64,000 bases of DNA from Xylanimonas allomyrinae (GCF_004135345.1 NZ_CP035495.1:1364001-1428000), one strand, 5' to 3'; counted from the first letter of the stretch, positions 37,991 through 48,494 are shown. Notes: generated by a model from the letters alone, not told the origin. Numbers and translations: made by a program.

Positions 37991-38131
37991 GGCCCCATGC
38001 TGCCTTGCGCGCGCGGCGGATGCGGGTGGGGCACGCCCCAGGCCGGGAGAACGGCAGGTCCAGCGCGGCCGGACCGCCTCGGCGAGAGCGGGTTCCCCGT
38101 GCGCCACCGCGCGGGCGTAGGTTGGACCGCC

Positions 38132-38851
38132 GTGGGCACAGCACCGTTGATCGAGATCGAGCACCTTCCCGGACACGTCGACTACCACGACGGCTGGGAC
38201 CTGCAGCGGCGCACGCACGCCGCCGTCGGCGAGGGTGCGCGCGGCCCGGTGGCCTACCTGCTCGAGCATGCGAGCGTGTACACGGCCGGGCGCCGCACCC
38301 GCAAGGACGAGTACCCGACCGACGGCACGCGCGTCGTCGACGTCGACCGGGGCGGCAAGATCACGTGGCACGGCCCCGGCCAGCTCGTCGCCTACCCGAT
38401 CGCGGCACTCGTCGCGCCCGTCGACGTCGTGCGCTACGTGCGCACCCTGGAGTCCGCGGTGATGGACGTGTGTGCACGGCTGGGCGTCGCGACCGTGCGC
38501 GTCGAGGGCCGCAGCGGCGTGTGGCTCGCCGCCGACGACGCCGGGCCGGCCCCGCGACGCGAGCGCAAGGTGTGCGCGATCGGCGCACGGGTCGCCAAGG
38601 GCGTGACGATGCACGGGCTCGCGCTCAACTGCGATCCCGACCTGGGCGCGTTCGGGTTCATCGTGCCGTGCGGCATCGACGACGCCGACGTCACGTCGTT
38701 GTCCGCCGAGCTGGGCCGTGACGTCACGGTCGCCGAGGTGCGGCCGCTGCTCGCCGACGCGCTCCAGCGCCACCTGGCACCGCTCGTGACACAGGTCACC
38801 CGTCCCGCTCTGAGCGATCGACCAGCGCCCCTCGGCGCCGTCGTAGGGTGA
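38132..38851 (+). CDS. lipB: Octanoyl-ACP:protein N-octanoyltransferase
   Basis: It transfers octanoyl groups from acyl carrier protein to lipoyl-domain lysines, the first step of lipoate synthesis. The product is 239 aa. The substrate motif [17 protein letters not shown] is at about 73-89. The catalytic pair is Lys146 (KVCAIGARV) and Cys180 (VPCGI), with the same spacing as in the M. tuberculosis enzyme. The GTG at 38132 follows TAGGTT by eight bases; the frame stays open far upstream but with no homology. lipA begins four bases after the stop. Confidence 0.95.
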   Translation: MGTAPLIEIEHLPGHVDYHDGWDLQRRTHAAVGEGARGPVAYLLEHASVYTAGRRTRKDEYPTDGTRVVDVDRGGKITWHGPGQLVAYPIAALVAPVDVVRYVRTLESAVMDVCARLGVATVRVEGRSGVWLAADDAGPAPRRERKVCAIGARVAKGVTMHGLALNCDPDLGAFGFIVPCGIDDADVTSLSAELGRDVTVAEVRPLLADALQRHLAPLVTQVTRPALSDRPAPLGAVVG

Positions 38852-38855
38852 ACGT

Positions 38856-39857
38856 GTGACCATTGCGCCCGAGGGCCGCCGCATGCTGCGGATCGAAGCC
38901 CGCAACGCCGCCACGCCCATCGAGAAGAAGCCCGACTGGATCAAGACCCGGGCCGTCATGGGGCCCGAGTACCGGGACCTGAAGAGCCTCGTGCAGGGGG
39001 GCAACCTGCACACGGTGTGCGAAGAGGCGGGCTGTCCCAACATCTTCGAATGCTGGGAAGACCGCGAGGCCACGTTCCTCATCGGCGGTGAGCAGTGCAC
39101 CCGCCGCTGCGACTTCTGCCAGATCGACACGGGCAAGCCGCAGGCGCTCGACCGCGACGAACCTCGTCGCGTCGCGCAGTCCGTGCAGGCCATGGGCCTG
39201 CGCTACTCGACGATCACGGGCGTCGCGCGCGACGACCTGCCCGACGGCGGCGCGTGGCTCTACGCGGAGACCGTCCGCCAGATCCACGAGCTCAACCCGG
39301 GCACGGGCGTCGAGAACCTCATCCCCGACTTCAACGGCATCCCGGACCTGCTCGACGAGGTGTTCGAGTCCCGCCCCGAGGTGCTCGCGCACAACCTGGA
39401 GACGGTGCCGCGCATCTTCAAGCAGATCCGGCCGGCGTTCCGGTACGACCGCTCGCTCGGCGTGCTGACGCGGGCGCGCGAGGCCGGGCTCGTCACCAAG
39501 TCGAACCTCATCCTGGGCATGGGCGAGACGATCGACGAGGTCAAGACGGCGCTGGTCGACCTGCACGACGCCGGATGCGACCTCGTGACGATCACCCAGT
39601 ACCTGCGCCCGTCGGTGCGCCACCACCCGATCGACCGCTGGGTGCGTCCCGAGGAGTTCGTCGACCTGTCGCAGTTCGCGCTGGAGACGGGGTTCCTCGG
39701 CGTCATGGCCGGCCCGCTGGTGCGATCGTCGTATCGTGCCGGCCGCCTGTGGGGCCAGGCGATGAGCAAGCGCGGGCTGGAGATCCCCGCGGCGCTCGCT
39801 CACCTGGCCGAGCCGACGACAGCGCGCCAGGAAGCCGCAAGCCTGCTCGCGCGCTGA
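38856..39857 (+). CDS. lipA: Lipoyl synthase
   Basis: A radical SAM enzyme that inserts two sulfurs into protein-bound octanoyl groups. The product is 333 aa. The auxiliary cluster cysteines are Cys55, Cys60 and Cys66 ([12 protein letters not shown]), and the radical SAM motif CX3CX2C is Cys81, Cys85 and Cys88 (CTRRCDFC). It follows lipB by four bases. A TAGGGT hexamer overlapping the lipB stop lies six bases before the GTG, so lipA may also have its own leaderless transcript. Confidence 0.96.
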   Translation: MTIAPEGRRMLRIEARNAATPIEKKPDWIKTRAVMGPEYRDLKSLVQGGNLHTVCEEAGCPNIFECWEDREATFLIGGEQCTRRCDFCQIDTGKPQALDRDEPRRVAQSVQAMGLRYSTITGVARDDLPDGGAWLYAETVRQIHELNPGTGVENLIPDFNGIPDLLDEVFESRPEVLAHNLETVPRIFKQIRPAFRYDRSLGVLTRAREAGLVTKSNLILGMGETIDEVKTALVDLHDAGCDLVTITQYLRPSVRHHPIDRWVRPEEFVDLSQFALETGFLGVMAGPLVRSSYRAGRLWGQAMSKRGLEIPAALAHLAEPTTARQEAASLLAR

Positions 39858-39894
39858 ACCGCCGGACCTCGCCGCGCCGATAGGATCTGGACCC

Positions 39895-40620
39895 ATGGCC
39901 CGCTCCAACCAGTCCTCGGACGCCGCTCCGGGGAAGACGAAGAAGCCCAAGAAGCAGCGTTGGTACCACCAGGTGTGGGCCGCGTATCAGATGACCCGCC
40001 GCCAGGACCCGTCGGTGACGTGGCTCCTGCTGGGCGTCTTCGTGGGTGTCCTGCTGCTGGGCCTGGTCGTCGGGCTGCTGATCGGCCACCCGATCTACGT
40101 GACGGTCGTCGCCGTCCCGTTCGCGGCCCTGGCGACCATGTACATGCTCACGCGCCGTGCCGAGCGCGCCGCCTACACGCAGATCTCGGGGCAGCCGGGC
40201 GCCGCGCGCGCCGCACTCGGCACCGTGCGCGGCGGCTGGACGTTCGAGGACGAGCCGGTGGCGGTCAACGCCCGCACGCAGGACTTCGTGTTCCGCGGCG
40301 TGGGTCGCCCCGGCGTCGTGCTCGTCTCGGAGGGTCCCGCCCACCGCGTGGGCCGCATGCTCGAGGACGAGCGCCGCCGCATCGCACGCGTGCTGCCGAA
40401 CGTGCCGATCACCCTCATCCAGATGGGCGACGACGACGGTCAGGTGAAGCTGACCAAGCTGGCTCGCGCCGTGACCAAGCTCAAGCCCAAGCTGACGCGC
40501 CCCGAGGCAGCCGAGGTCGGCAAGCGCCTCAAGGCGCTGGGTGGCCAGCGGTTGCCCGTGCCCAAGGGCGTCGACCCGTTCAAGGCACGGCCCGACCGCA
40601 AGGGCATGCGCGGGCGCTGA
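39895..40620 (+). CDS. DUF4191-family membrane protein
   Basis: Conserved actinobacterial protein (counterpart Rv2219) of unknown function that regularly follows lipA. The product is 241 aa. A Lys-rich N-terminus (KTKKPKKQRWYHQVW) is followed by two helices (about 40-62 and 66-84) and a soluble C-terminal domain with AARAALGTVRGGWTFEDEPVA, VVLVSEGPAHRVGRMLEDER and KLTKLARAVTKLKPKL. TAGGAT lies eight bases before the ATG. It ends at a terminator shared with the convergent RDD gene. Confidence 0.9.
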   Translation: MARSNQSSDAAPGKTKKPKKQRWYHQVWAAYQMTRRQDPSVTWLLLGVFVGVLLLGLVVGLLIGHPIYVTVVAVPFAALATMYMLTRRAERAAYTQISGQPGAARAALGTVRGGWTFEDEPVAVNARTQDFVFRGVGRPGVVLVSEGPAHRVGRMLEDERRRIARVLPNVPITLIQMGDDDGQVKLTKLARAVTKLKPKLTRPEAAEVGKRLKALGGQRLPVPKGVDPFKARPDRKGMRGR

Positions 40621-40633
40621 GGTCGTTCGTCCC

Positions 40634-40693
40634 GACGGCTGCCCGCCGGCGAGCGCAACCGGCCTCGTCCGGCCCCGTCGGCGGGCAGCCGTC
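40634..40693. terminator. Bidirectional terminator between the DUF4191 and RDD genes
   Basis: Arms 40634-40648 and 40679-40693 pair perfectly over 15 bp around a 30-nt GC-rich loop. The right arm runs into the RDD stop codon, so the hairpin serves both convergent genes. Confidence 0.65.
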
Positions 40694-41144
40694 AGCGACG
40701 CGTGATGACGGTCCCGGCCGCCTTGTCGTGCAGCCCGCGGCCGTCGCCGTCCCAGACGACCGCCGGGATCACCAGGCACAGCAGCACGGTGCGGACGGTC
40801 GAGCGCCAGAAGCCGACGAAGGCGCCGTCGACCGTGCCCTCGCCCGGTGCGCCGAGCACACGCACCTGCAACCCGAGCAGCCGGTGGCCGATGGTGAACC
40901 CGAGCGACCCGACGAGGATCACGTTCATCACGGCGAGCGCGGCCAGCGGCACCCAGGTGTTCCTGGGCGCGATCAGGGCCGCGATCCCCCACGCCGCCGC
41001 CCAGTCGAGGCACAGCGCGACGACGCGCCGCGCCAGGGACGCCATCGAGCCGTTCCCCGACTCGGGCAGTCCGAGCCGTGCCGCGCCGCCCGCGGCGGGC
41101 GCCGGACCTTCGAGCCAGGATCCGAGATCTTCGCGTGATGCCAC
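40692..41144 (-). CDS. RDD-family membrane protein
   Basis: A 150-aa integral membrane protein of the RDD family (counterpart Rv2219A), role unknown. The RDD-like start RRVVALCLDWAAAWGIAALIAP is at about 40-61, then VMNVILVGSLGFTIGHRLLG and a third helix VLLCLVIPAVVW. The family Arg-Asp-Asp is reduced to a leucine-Asp (CLD) in the first helix. GTG start at 41144 with TAGCCT six bases upstream on the minus strand. Confidence 0.88.
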   Translation of the reverse strand: MASREDLGSWLEGPAPAAGGAARLGLPESGNGSMASLARRVVALCLDWAAAWGIAALIAPRNTWVPLAALAVMNVILVGSLGFTIGHRLLGLQVRVLGAPGEGTVDGAFVGFWRSTVRTVLLCLVIPAVVWDGDGRGLHDKAAGTVITRR

Positions 41145-41278
41145 GGCACCAGGCTATGCGGCGTCCCGCCGACGCCGGCGCGGTACCGCGGCGCGACCGT
41201 CGCAGGCACTGTGACGTACGCCGCACGACGGCGCCGGGGAGCGCCTGAAATCTCAGAGTGCGGGCAGGCGTCGCCTCG

Positions 41279-41316
41279 GTTACATGCCCGAAACATCGGT
41301 GGCATGGGAGAGTAAC
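41279..41316. promoter_or_regulatory. GlnR-type operator upstream of glnA
   Basis: The region reads GTTAC-n6-GAAAC-n6-GGCAT-n6-GTAAC, the four-box, 6-nt-spaced layout of actinomycete GlnR sites (gTnAC-n6-GaAAc repeated). The first pair is near-perfect and the second degenerate. It lies 95 bases before the glnA start, so nitrogen control of glnA by a GlnR-like regulator is likely. The regulator itself is not in the window. Confidence 0.7.
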
Positions 41317-41410
41317 GGCGACGTCCTACGTTCGGGGCCAGCCTCGTGACGCGGGCCGTGGACATTCGTTGACCAGCACATCGCGCCGCACCGTCTTCTA
41401 AGGAGCATGG

Positions 41411-42834
41411 ATGTTTAACAACGCCGAGGAGGCCATCGCCTTCACCCGCAACGAAGGGGTGGAGTTCATCGATGTCCGGTTCGTCGACCTGCCGGGCGTG
41501 TGGCAGCACTTCAACATCCCGACGTCGCAGTTCGGTGAGTCGTCGTTCACCGAGGGCCTGATGTTCGACGGGTCGTCGATCCGCGGCTTCCAGGCGATCC
41601 ACGAGTCGGACATGAAGCTGGTTCCCGACGTCAAGACGGCGTTCATCGACCCGTTCCGCAAGCGCAAGACCCTGGTCATGAACTTCTCGATCGTCGACCC
41701 GTTCACCGACGAGGCCTACTCGCGCGACCCGCGCACCATCGCCGCCAAGGCAGAGGCGTACCTGGCATCGACGGGCATCGCGGACACCGCGTTCTTCGCC
41801 CCCGAGGCCGAGTTCTACCTCTTCGACTCGGTGCGCTACCAGACGGCCATGCAGGGCTCCTTCTACGCGATCGACTCCGTCGAGGCGGCCTGGAACACGG
41901 GCCGCGAGGAAGAGGGCGGCAACCTCGGGTACAAGACCCGGGTCAAGGGCGGCTACTTCCCCGTCTCGCCGTCGGACAAGTTCGCCGACCTGCGTGACGA
42001 CATGTGCGACGTGCTCGGCCAGGTCGGCCTCGACGTCGAGCGCGCGCACCACGAGGTGGGCACGGCCGGCCAGCAGGAGATCAACTACCGCTTCAACACG
42101 CTGCTGCACGCGGCCGACGACCTGATGAAGTTCAAGTACGTCATCCGCAACGTGGCGCACCAGGCCGGCAAGACGGTCACCTTCATGCCGAAGCCGCTCT
42201 TCGGCGACAACGGCTCGGGCATGCACTCGCACCAGTCGCTGTGGGCCAACGGCGACCCGCTGTTCTACGACGAGAAGGGCTACGGCGGCCTCTCCGACAT
42301 GGCGCGCTGGTACATCGGCGGCCTGCTGAAGCACGCCCCGTCGCTGCTCGCGTTCACCAACCCGTCGGTCAACTCCTACCGCCGCCTGGTCCCGGGCTAC
42401 GAGGCTCCCGTCAACCTGGTCTACTCGGCCCGCAACCGCTCGGCCTGCATCCGCATCCCGATCACGGGCTCCTCCCCAAGGCCAAGCGCGTCGAGTTCCG
42501 CGTTCCGGACCCCTCGGCCAACCCGTACCTGGCCTTCTCGGCACAGCTCCTTGCCGGCATCGACGGCATCAAGAACCGCATCGAGCCGGCCGCGCCGATC
42601 GACAAGGACCTCTACGAGCTGCCGCCCGAGGAGCACGCCCAGATCGCTCAGGTTCCGGGCTCGCTCGCCGAGGTGCTCGACAACCTCGAAGGCAACCACG
42701 AGTTCCTCACGCAGGGTGACGTGTTCACCGAGGACCTGATCGCCACGTGGATCGACTACAAGCGCAAGAACGAGGTCGAGCCGGTGCAGCTGCAGCCGAC
42801 GCCCAAGGAGTTCGAGCTGTACTACGACATCTGA
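41411..42834 (+). CDS. glnA: Glutamine synthetase type I (one apparent frameshift)
   Basis: It makes glutamine from glutamate and ammonia with ATP, as a cytoplasmic dodecamer. Corrected length is 474 aa. Motifs are [35 protein letters not shown] and the ATP-site segment starting [16 protein letters not shown]. The adenylylation tyrosine is about residue 402 (KDLYELP), target of the neighbouring GlnE. The frame breaks at CCCC 42474-42477, where five Cs would restore the conserved [12 protein letters not shown]. In an essential gene this points to a sequencing error. AAGGAG precedes the ATG, and a GlnR-type box lies upstream. Confidence 0.95.
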
Positions 42835-42865
42835 GATCGCGGGTTCCGCGACCTCGACTGACGCC

Positions 42866-42927
42866 CGAGAAGCCGCCCGGCCCGGCGGAACGTCCAGTGA
42901 CGTTCCGCCGGGCCGGGCGGCTTCTCG
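42866..42927 (+). terminator. glnA terminator, 28-bp perfect stem
   Basis: Arms 42866-42893 and 42900-42927 pair over 28 bp without a mismatch around the loop ccagtg, 31 bases after the glnA stop. It is the longest perfect stem in the window. Confidence 0.85.
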
Positions 42928-42982
42928 CGTGCCGGGCGTGCTCGTGCGCGCCCGGGAACCTGACCGGGGCGTGGCGCTCAAC

Positions 42983-43040
42983 TCGGCAGTTCGTCGTCAG
43001 CTCGTGCCCCCGGGGCCACGCTTTGACGACGAACTGCCGA
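42983..43040. repeat. Composite inverted repeat downstream of glnA
   Basis: Arms tcggcagttcgtcgtca (42983-42999) and tgacgacgaactgccga (43024-43040) pair over 17 bp. They enclose a 24-nt segment that itself contains a smaller CGTG...CACG stem. It is separate from the glnA terminator and lies 78 bases before the next gene. It may be an interspersed palindromic repeat or a small structured RNA. Confidence 0.55.
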
Positions 43041-43117
43041 CCTGACCGCGCGGGAGCCGAGTCACGCCCGCGCGCGCCCCGATGGTCGCCGTCGGGGGCA
43101 CCTCGTAGGGTCCCCTC

Positions 43118-43750
43118 ATGAACCCCTGGCTCGAAGCCATCGGCTGGATCGGCTCGGTCCTCGTCGTGCTGTCCCTGACGCAGGCCCGAGTGCTGCGTTT
43201 CCGGTGGCTCAACCTCGCCGGTTCCGTGATCGCGACCGTCTACAACGCCGTCGTCGGCATCTGGCCGTTCGTCGCGATGAACGGGGCGATCGCGCTCATC
43301 AACGTCTACTGGCTGTGGCGGCTGCACCGCACACGTCACGACGCCGCCACCTACGAGGTGGTCGAGGTCGCTCCCGACGACGCGTACCTGCTGCACGTGC
43401 TGCACACCTACGCGACCGACATCCTCACGTTCTCGCCCGGATTCGTCGCCGTTCCCGACGCCGGGGAGCGCCGCGCGGCGTTCCTGGTGCTGCGCGGTGA
43501 CGAGACGGTGGGAGTCGTCGAGGTGGGCGACGCGGGCGGCGGGACCGGCGTCGTCCTGCTCGACTGGGTGACCAAGCGGTTCCGGGACTTCACTCCGGGC
43601 GAGTTCGTCTACCGCCGGTCAGGAATCTTTGCGAGCAGGGGCTACACGCGACTGGTGATCCGGTCTCCGGCCCGCACCGACGAGCACTACCTGACGCGTG
43701 TCGGCTTCACCCGCGACGCGGACGGGTGGTCTCGCCCCGTCACCGCGTGA
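43118..43750 (+). CDS. YgjV-like membrane protein with a C-terminal soluble domain
   Basis: The 210-aa product starts with about three helices resembling the bacterial YgjV family (WLEAIGWIGSVLVVLSLTQ, RWLNLAGSVIATVYNAVVGIWPFVAMNGAIALINVYWLW). A soluble region of about 140 residues follows (FVAVPDAGERRAAFLVLRGDE, VVLLDWVTKRFRDFTPGEFVY, RTDEHYLTRVGFTRDADGW). The pattern of the soluble part is reminiscent of a GNAT-like fold but I cannot confirm it. TAGGGT lies six bases before the ATG. It is convergent with glnE. Confidence 0.75.
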   Translation: MNPWLEAIGWIGSVLVVLSLTQARVLRFRWLNLAGSVIATVYNAVVGIWPFVAMNGAIALINVYWLWRLHRTRHDAATYEVVEVAPDDAYLLHVLHTYATDILTFSPGFVAVPDAGERRAAFLVLRGDETVGVVEVGDAGGGTGVVLLDWVTKRFRDFTPGEFVYRRSGIFASRGYTRLVIRSPARTDEHYLTRVGFTRDADGWSRPVTA

Positions 43751-43762
43751 CGGCCGCCACCG

Positions 43763-46700
43763 TCACTCGTCCGCACCGTAGAAGACGCGTTCGAACACCG
43801 CCCGTGCACGGCGAGCCGTCCGCAGGTACAGATCCTCCAGGTCCGCGCCCGTGCCGACGTCCCCCAGGACGCGCGCGACGCCGGAGAGGTCACGCCGGTC
43901 GTGCGGCAGCACGTCGGCCTGGGCTCCGCTCACCCGACCCGACCACAGGACGACGGCGGACCGCAGCCGCGAGCTGAGGGTCCAGGCGTCGAGGAGGGCA
44001 CGCGTGTCGTCGGCATCGAGCAGCCCGGAGGCCTCGGCGGCCTCGAGCGCGGCGACCGTGCCCGTGGTCCGCAGCGAGGGGACCTCATGAGCGTGCTGGA
44101 GCTGGAGGAGCTGCGCCGTCCACTCGACGTCCGACACTCCGCCACGGCCCAGCTTGAGGTGCCGCTCGGGCTCCACACCGCGCGGCAGGCGTTCCGCCTC
44201 GACGCGCGCCTTGATGCGCCGGACCTCGCGCACCTGGGCGAGCGGCAGTCCACCCTCCGGGTAGCGCAGCGGGTCGACGAGCGCGACGAACCGGTCGGCC
44301 AACTCGCTCGGGGGCCCGCCAGCGAGGCACCCGCCACGGGGCGTGCGCGCAGAAGCGCTTGGGCCTCCCAGACCGACGACCACCGCTCGTAGTACTCGGC
44401 GTAGGAGGCGAGCGTCCGCACGAGCGGCCCCTGCCGGCCCTCGGGGCGCAGGTCGGCGTCCACGGGCAGCGCGGGTTCCGGCCCGACGCCGCCCAGCAGC
44501 TCGCGCATGCGGGTCGCCGTCGTCAGGGCGAACCGTCCTGCGACCTGAGGGTCGGCGCCCGGTACCGCCTCGTGGACGAACATGACGTCGGCGTCGGAGC
44601 CGTAACCCATCTCGCGTCCGCCCAGCCGACCCATCGCGACCACCAGGTTGCGCGTGGGGTTCGCTGCCGGGTCGGGGTCCAGCCCGAGCTCCTGCCGCGC
44701 GACGTGCTCGGCGACGCGCAGCGCACCGCGCAGCGCGAGGTCGGCGGCGTCGGAGATCGCACGCGCGGCACCGACGGGGTCGAGCACGCGCAGCAGCTCT
44801 CCGGCGCCGGTGCGCGCGAGCTCGCGCCGACGGACGGCGCGCAGGAGCGTTGCGGCCTGCTTGGGCTCGTCTGCCCGCAGGAGGATCGCGTCCGCCTCCG
44901 CGGCGAGCCGCTCGGGCCCCCGCGGCTCGAGACCCGACGGGTCGTCGAACCACTGGACGGACTCGGGCGAGCGCGCGATGGCCTCGGCGAGGTAGCGCGA
45001 GGAGGCGAGGACGTGCGCGAGCGACTGCGCGGCCGAGCCCGAGTCGCGCAGCAGCTTGAGGTACCAGTGCGTCGAGCCGAGCTCGTCCGACAGCTTGCGG
45101 AACGCGAGCAGTCCGCCGTCGGGGTCGGCGCCCTCGGCGAACCAGCCGAGCAGCACGGGCAGGAGCTGCCGCTGCAGGGCCGCACGCCGCGACATGCCCT
45201 CGGTCAGCGCCGTCACGTGCCGCATCGCCCCGTCGGGGTCGCGGTAGCCGATGGCCGCGAACCGTTGGCGGGCGGCCTCGGGAGCGAGCGACACCTCGTC
45301 GTCGGACAGGTGCGCGACGGCGGGCAGCAGCGGGCGGTAGAAGAGCGCCTCGTGCAGCGAGCGCACCTCGCGGCGCGTGGTGCGCCAGCGCTCGATGAGG
45401 CCTGCGGCGCCCTCGGTGCGCAGCCCCAGCGCTCGCGCGAGACGGCGCAGATCCTCCTCGGCCGTGGGCAGCAGGTGGGTGCGTCGCAGCCGGAAGAGCT
45501 GCACCCGGTGCTCGAGCGCGCGCAGGAACCGGTAGCACACGGCGAGGCGCGCGGCGTGGTCGCGGCCCACGTACCCGGCCGCGGCGAGCGCGCCGAGCGC
45601 GCCGATGGTGTTGGGCGAGTGGATCGCCGGGTCGGAGCGGCCGTGCACGAGCTGGAGGAGCTGCACCGTGAACTCGACGTCACGCAGCCCCCCTCGACCG
45701 AGCTTGATCTGCCGGTCGGCCTCGGCCGCGGGCACGTTGTCCTCGACGCGGCGGCGCATCGCCTGCGAGTCCTCGACGAAGTGCTCACGCGCCACGGCCC
45801 TCCACACCAGCGGGTCGACGGCGGCACGGTAGGCGCGTCCCAGTGCGACGTCACCGGCGACAGGGCGCGCCTTGAGCAGCGCCTGGAACTCCCACGTCGC
45901 GGCCCAGCGGTCGTAGTAGGCCAGGTGGCTCGACAGCGTGCGGACCAGCGGCCCGGCCTTGCCCTCGGGCCGCAGCGCGGCGTCGACCTGCCACAAAGCC
46001 GGCTCGGCCGACGGCCCGCCGCACACCTTCTGCAACGTCGAGGCAAGCCTCGCGCCGACCGCCATCGCCTCGGGCTCGGGAACCGGCTCGCCGTCCTCAC
46101 CGACGCCCGGTTCGGCCACATAGATGACATCGACGTCCGAGACGTAGTTGAGCTCGCGCCCACCCGTCTTGCCCATGCCGATGACGGCCAGGCGCACGGC
46201 GCCGTGGTCGGGGTGCTGTGCGCGGGCGACGGCAAGGGCGCCCTCGAGCGCGGCGGCCGCGAGATCGGCCAGCGCCGCGGCCACCGTGGGCAGCAGCGAC
46301 AGGGGCTCGGCGGCCGTCAGGTCGTCGGCCGCGACGTCCAGGAGGCGAGCGCGGTAGGCGCGCCGCAGGGCGTCGGTCGCCGTCTTCGCGCCGTCGTCGG
46401 GCCAGTCCCCGGGCCCCGCCCCGGCCACCGGGATCGGCGCGTCGGGGTCGGCGCCGACGGCGGTCAGGAGCTCGGCGCGCACGACCGCAGGGTCGGTGCG
46501 CAGGCCCGGCTCGCCGAGCCGTGACAGCAGCGCGGGACGTCGGATCACCTCGTCGCCCAGGGCCGCCGAGGCGCCGAGGACGGCAAGCAGCCGACGGCGC
46601 AGCTCGCCGTCGTCGGCCAGGACCCGCGCCAGCTCCGGACCCGCTGGCGTAGCCGCGAGGCGCACGAGCTGGAGCAGGGCGAGGTCCGGGTCCGCGCACG

Positions 46701-46851
46701 CCCCGAGCGCGTCGAGCATGCCTGCGGGGTCCGGGGGCAGGACCTGCGCGAGCGCAGCGTCCTCCCACAGGCCCGCGGAGCGGCTGAGATCGGAGAATCC
46801 CGCGCGCAGCAGGCGGCGGGTCGGGCTCTCGCGGCGACCGGTCGGCGTCAC
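43763..46851 (-). CDS. glnE: Glutamine synthetase adenylyltransferase/deadenylylase (one apparent frameshift)
   Basis: It adenylylates and deadenylylates GlnA to tune its activity. Corrected length is 1029 aa. Two nucleotidyltransferase modules are visible, with ELNYVSDVDVIYV in the first and MGYGSDADVMFVHE in the second. Each is followed by the family motif: KLGRGGLRDVEFTVQLLQL and KLGRGGVSDVEWTAQLLQL. The frame breaks at GGGGG 44310-44314; one extra base restores it. The GTG start overlaps the glnA2 stop (GTGA). Its substrate glnA lies convergently 900 bp away. Confidence 0.94.
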
Positions 46852-48185
46852 AGGAACTGAAGGAAGCGGTGCAGCTCGTACGGCGTGACCTGGGCGCGGT
46901 ACGCGTCCCACTCCTGCCGCTTGTTCGCCAGGACGTAGCGGAACACGTGCTCGCCAAGGGTCTCCGCCACGAGCTCCGAGCGCTCCATGATCGCGATCGC
47001 GGCGTCGAGGTTCTGCGGTAGCGGGGTGATGCCGAGCGCCCGGCGCTCGGCGTCCGTGAGCTCCCAGACGTCGTCCTCGGTGGCGTCGGGCAGGTCGTAG
47101 CCCTCCTCGATGCCCTTGAGGCCGGCGGCCAGCATGACGGCGAACGCCAGGTAGGGGTTGGCCGCCGAGTCGATACCGCGGTACTCGATGCGCGAGGAGT
47201 TGCCCTTGCCCGGCTTGTACATCGGCACGCGCACCAGAGCCGAGCGGTTGTTGTGGCCCCAGCACACGTAGCTGGGCGCCTCGGCACCGCCCCACAGGCG
47301 CTTGTAGGAGTTGACGTACTGGTTGGTCACCGCCGTGACCTCGGCCGCGTGGACCAGCAGGCCGGCGATGAACTGCCGGCCGGTCTTGGACAGCTCGAAC
47401 TGTGCGCCGGGCTCGTGGAACGCGTTGCGGTCACCCTCGAAGAGGGACACGTGCGTGTGCATGCCCGAGCCGGGGTGGTCGGCGAGCGGCTTGGGCATGA
47501 ACGTCGCGAAGACGCCCTGCTCGAGCGCGACCTCCTTGACGACCGTCCGGAACGTCATGAGGTTGTCGGCCGTGGTCAGCGCGTCGGCGTAGCGCAGGTC
47601 GATCTCGTTCTGGCCCGGACCAGCCTCGTGGTGGGAGTACTCCACGGAGATGCCCATCGACTCGAGCATCGAGATCGCCGCGCGGCGGAAGTCGTGTGTT
47701 GACCCGCGCGCCAGGTGGTCGAAGTAGCCGCCCGTGTCGACCGGCACGAGAGGGGCGTTCGGACCCGACATCTGCTCGAAGAGGTAGAACTCGACCTCGG
47801 GGTGCGTGTAGAACGTGAACCCCTTGTCGCTCGCGCGGGCCAGGGCGCGCTTGAGCACGTTGCGCGGGTCGGCGAGCGCCGGCTCCCCGTCGGGCGTGAG
47901 GATGTCGCAGAACATGCGCGCGGTGCCGTGCCGGTCGCCGCGCCACGGCAGGATCTGGAACGTCGTCGGGTCGGGCTTGGCGATCATGTCGGCCTCGTAC
48001 ACCCGGGTCAGGCCCTCGATGGCCGACCCGTCGAACCCGATGCCCTCACCGAACGCCTGCTCGAGCTCGGCCGGCGCGACCGCGACCGACTTGAGCACCC
48101 CGAGGACGTCGGTGAACCAGAGCCGGATGAAGCGGATGTCGCGCTCCTCGACCGTGCGGAGCACGAACTCCTGCTGCCTGTCCAT
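46848..48185 (-). CDS. glnA2: Glutamine synthetase-like protein GlnA2
   Basis: A second glutamine synthetase fold protein. The product is 445 aa. [43 protein letters not shown] and the ATP-site stretch starting [16 protein letters not shown] are present. The region of the adenylylation tyrosine reads DDVWELTD with tryptophan in place of tyrosine, so GlnE should not regulate it. In other actinobacteria GlnA2-type proteins act as gamma-glutamylpolyamine or low-activity glutamine synthetases; which applies here is open. CAGGAT lies six bases before the ATG on the minus strand. Confidence 0.93.
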   Translation of the reverse strand: MDRQQEFVLRTVEERDIRFIRLWFTDVLGVLKSVAVAPAELEQAFGEGIGFDGSAIEGLTRVYEADMIAKPDPTTFQILPWRGDRHGTARMFCDILTPDGEPALADPRNVLKRALARASDKGFTFYTHPEVEFYLFEQMSGPNAPLVPVDTGGYFDHLARGSTHDFRRAAISMLESMGISVEYSHHEAGPGQNEIDLRYADALTTADNLMTFRTVVKEVALEQGVFATFMPKPLADHPGSGMHTHVSLFEGDRNAFHEPGAQFELSKTGRQFIAGLLVHAAEVTAVTNQYVNSYKRLWGGAEAPSYVCWGHNNRSALVRVPMYKPGKGNSSRIEYRGIDSAANPYLAFAVMLAAGLKGIEEGYDLPDATEDDVWELTDAERRALGITPLPQNLDAAIAIMERSELVAETLGEHVFRYVLANKRQEWDAYRAQVTPYELHRFLQFL

Positions 48186-48193
48186 GGGCCTAT

Positions 48194-48219
48194 CCTGCCC
48201 GATGAGTGTTGCGGGCAGG
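48194..48219 (-). terminator. Hairpin between the 83-aa gene and glnA2
   Basis: cctgcccg (48194-48201) and cgggcagg (48212-48219) form an 8-bp stem downstream of the 83-aa gene. Its left arm overlaps the CAGGAT proposed as the glnA2 -10, so termination and glnA2 initiation would share sequence. Confidence 0.45.
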
Positions 48220-48236
48220 TGTCGTTGCCGCAGGTG

Positions 48237-48488
48237 TCACGACGGCTGTCGGTCCGCGGCGCGGCCCTCGGCCTCGCCGGGGCCGTCCCCGGCCACCCAT
48301 TCGGCGTCGTCGTGGTCCCAGGCGTCGCTCCGCTCGCGGGCGCGATCGAGGGCGTGCAGGGCCTCCTCCCGGGTTCCGTAGGGCCCCATGAGGTGGCTCC
48401 AGGACGAGCGACGCCCGACCTCCACCTCGTGCGTCTGGGTGTTGAACCAGTACTCCGGCGACGTCACCGGCCCGCTCTCCTCGCTCAT
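48237..48488 (-). CDS. Small SPOR-like actinobacterial protein
   Basis: An 83-aa acidic protein with [52 protein letters not shown]. The central [13 protein letters not shown] resembles the turn-helix of SPOR peptidoglycan-binding domains, but there is no export signal. Such short proteins recur beside glutamine synthetase or methionine aminopeptidase genes in actinobacteria. The start is ATG 48488, with CAGGAT six bases upstream on the minus strand. Confidence 0.72.
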   Translation of the reverse strand: MSEESGPVTSPEYWFNTQTHEVEVGRRSSWSHLMGPYGTREEALHALDRARERSDAWDHDDAEWVAGDGPGEAEGRAADRQPS

Positions 48489-48494
48489 GCCTCG

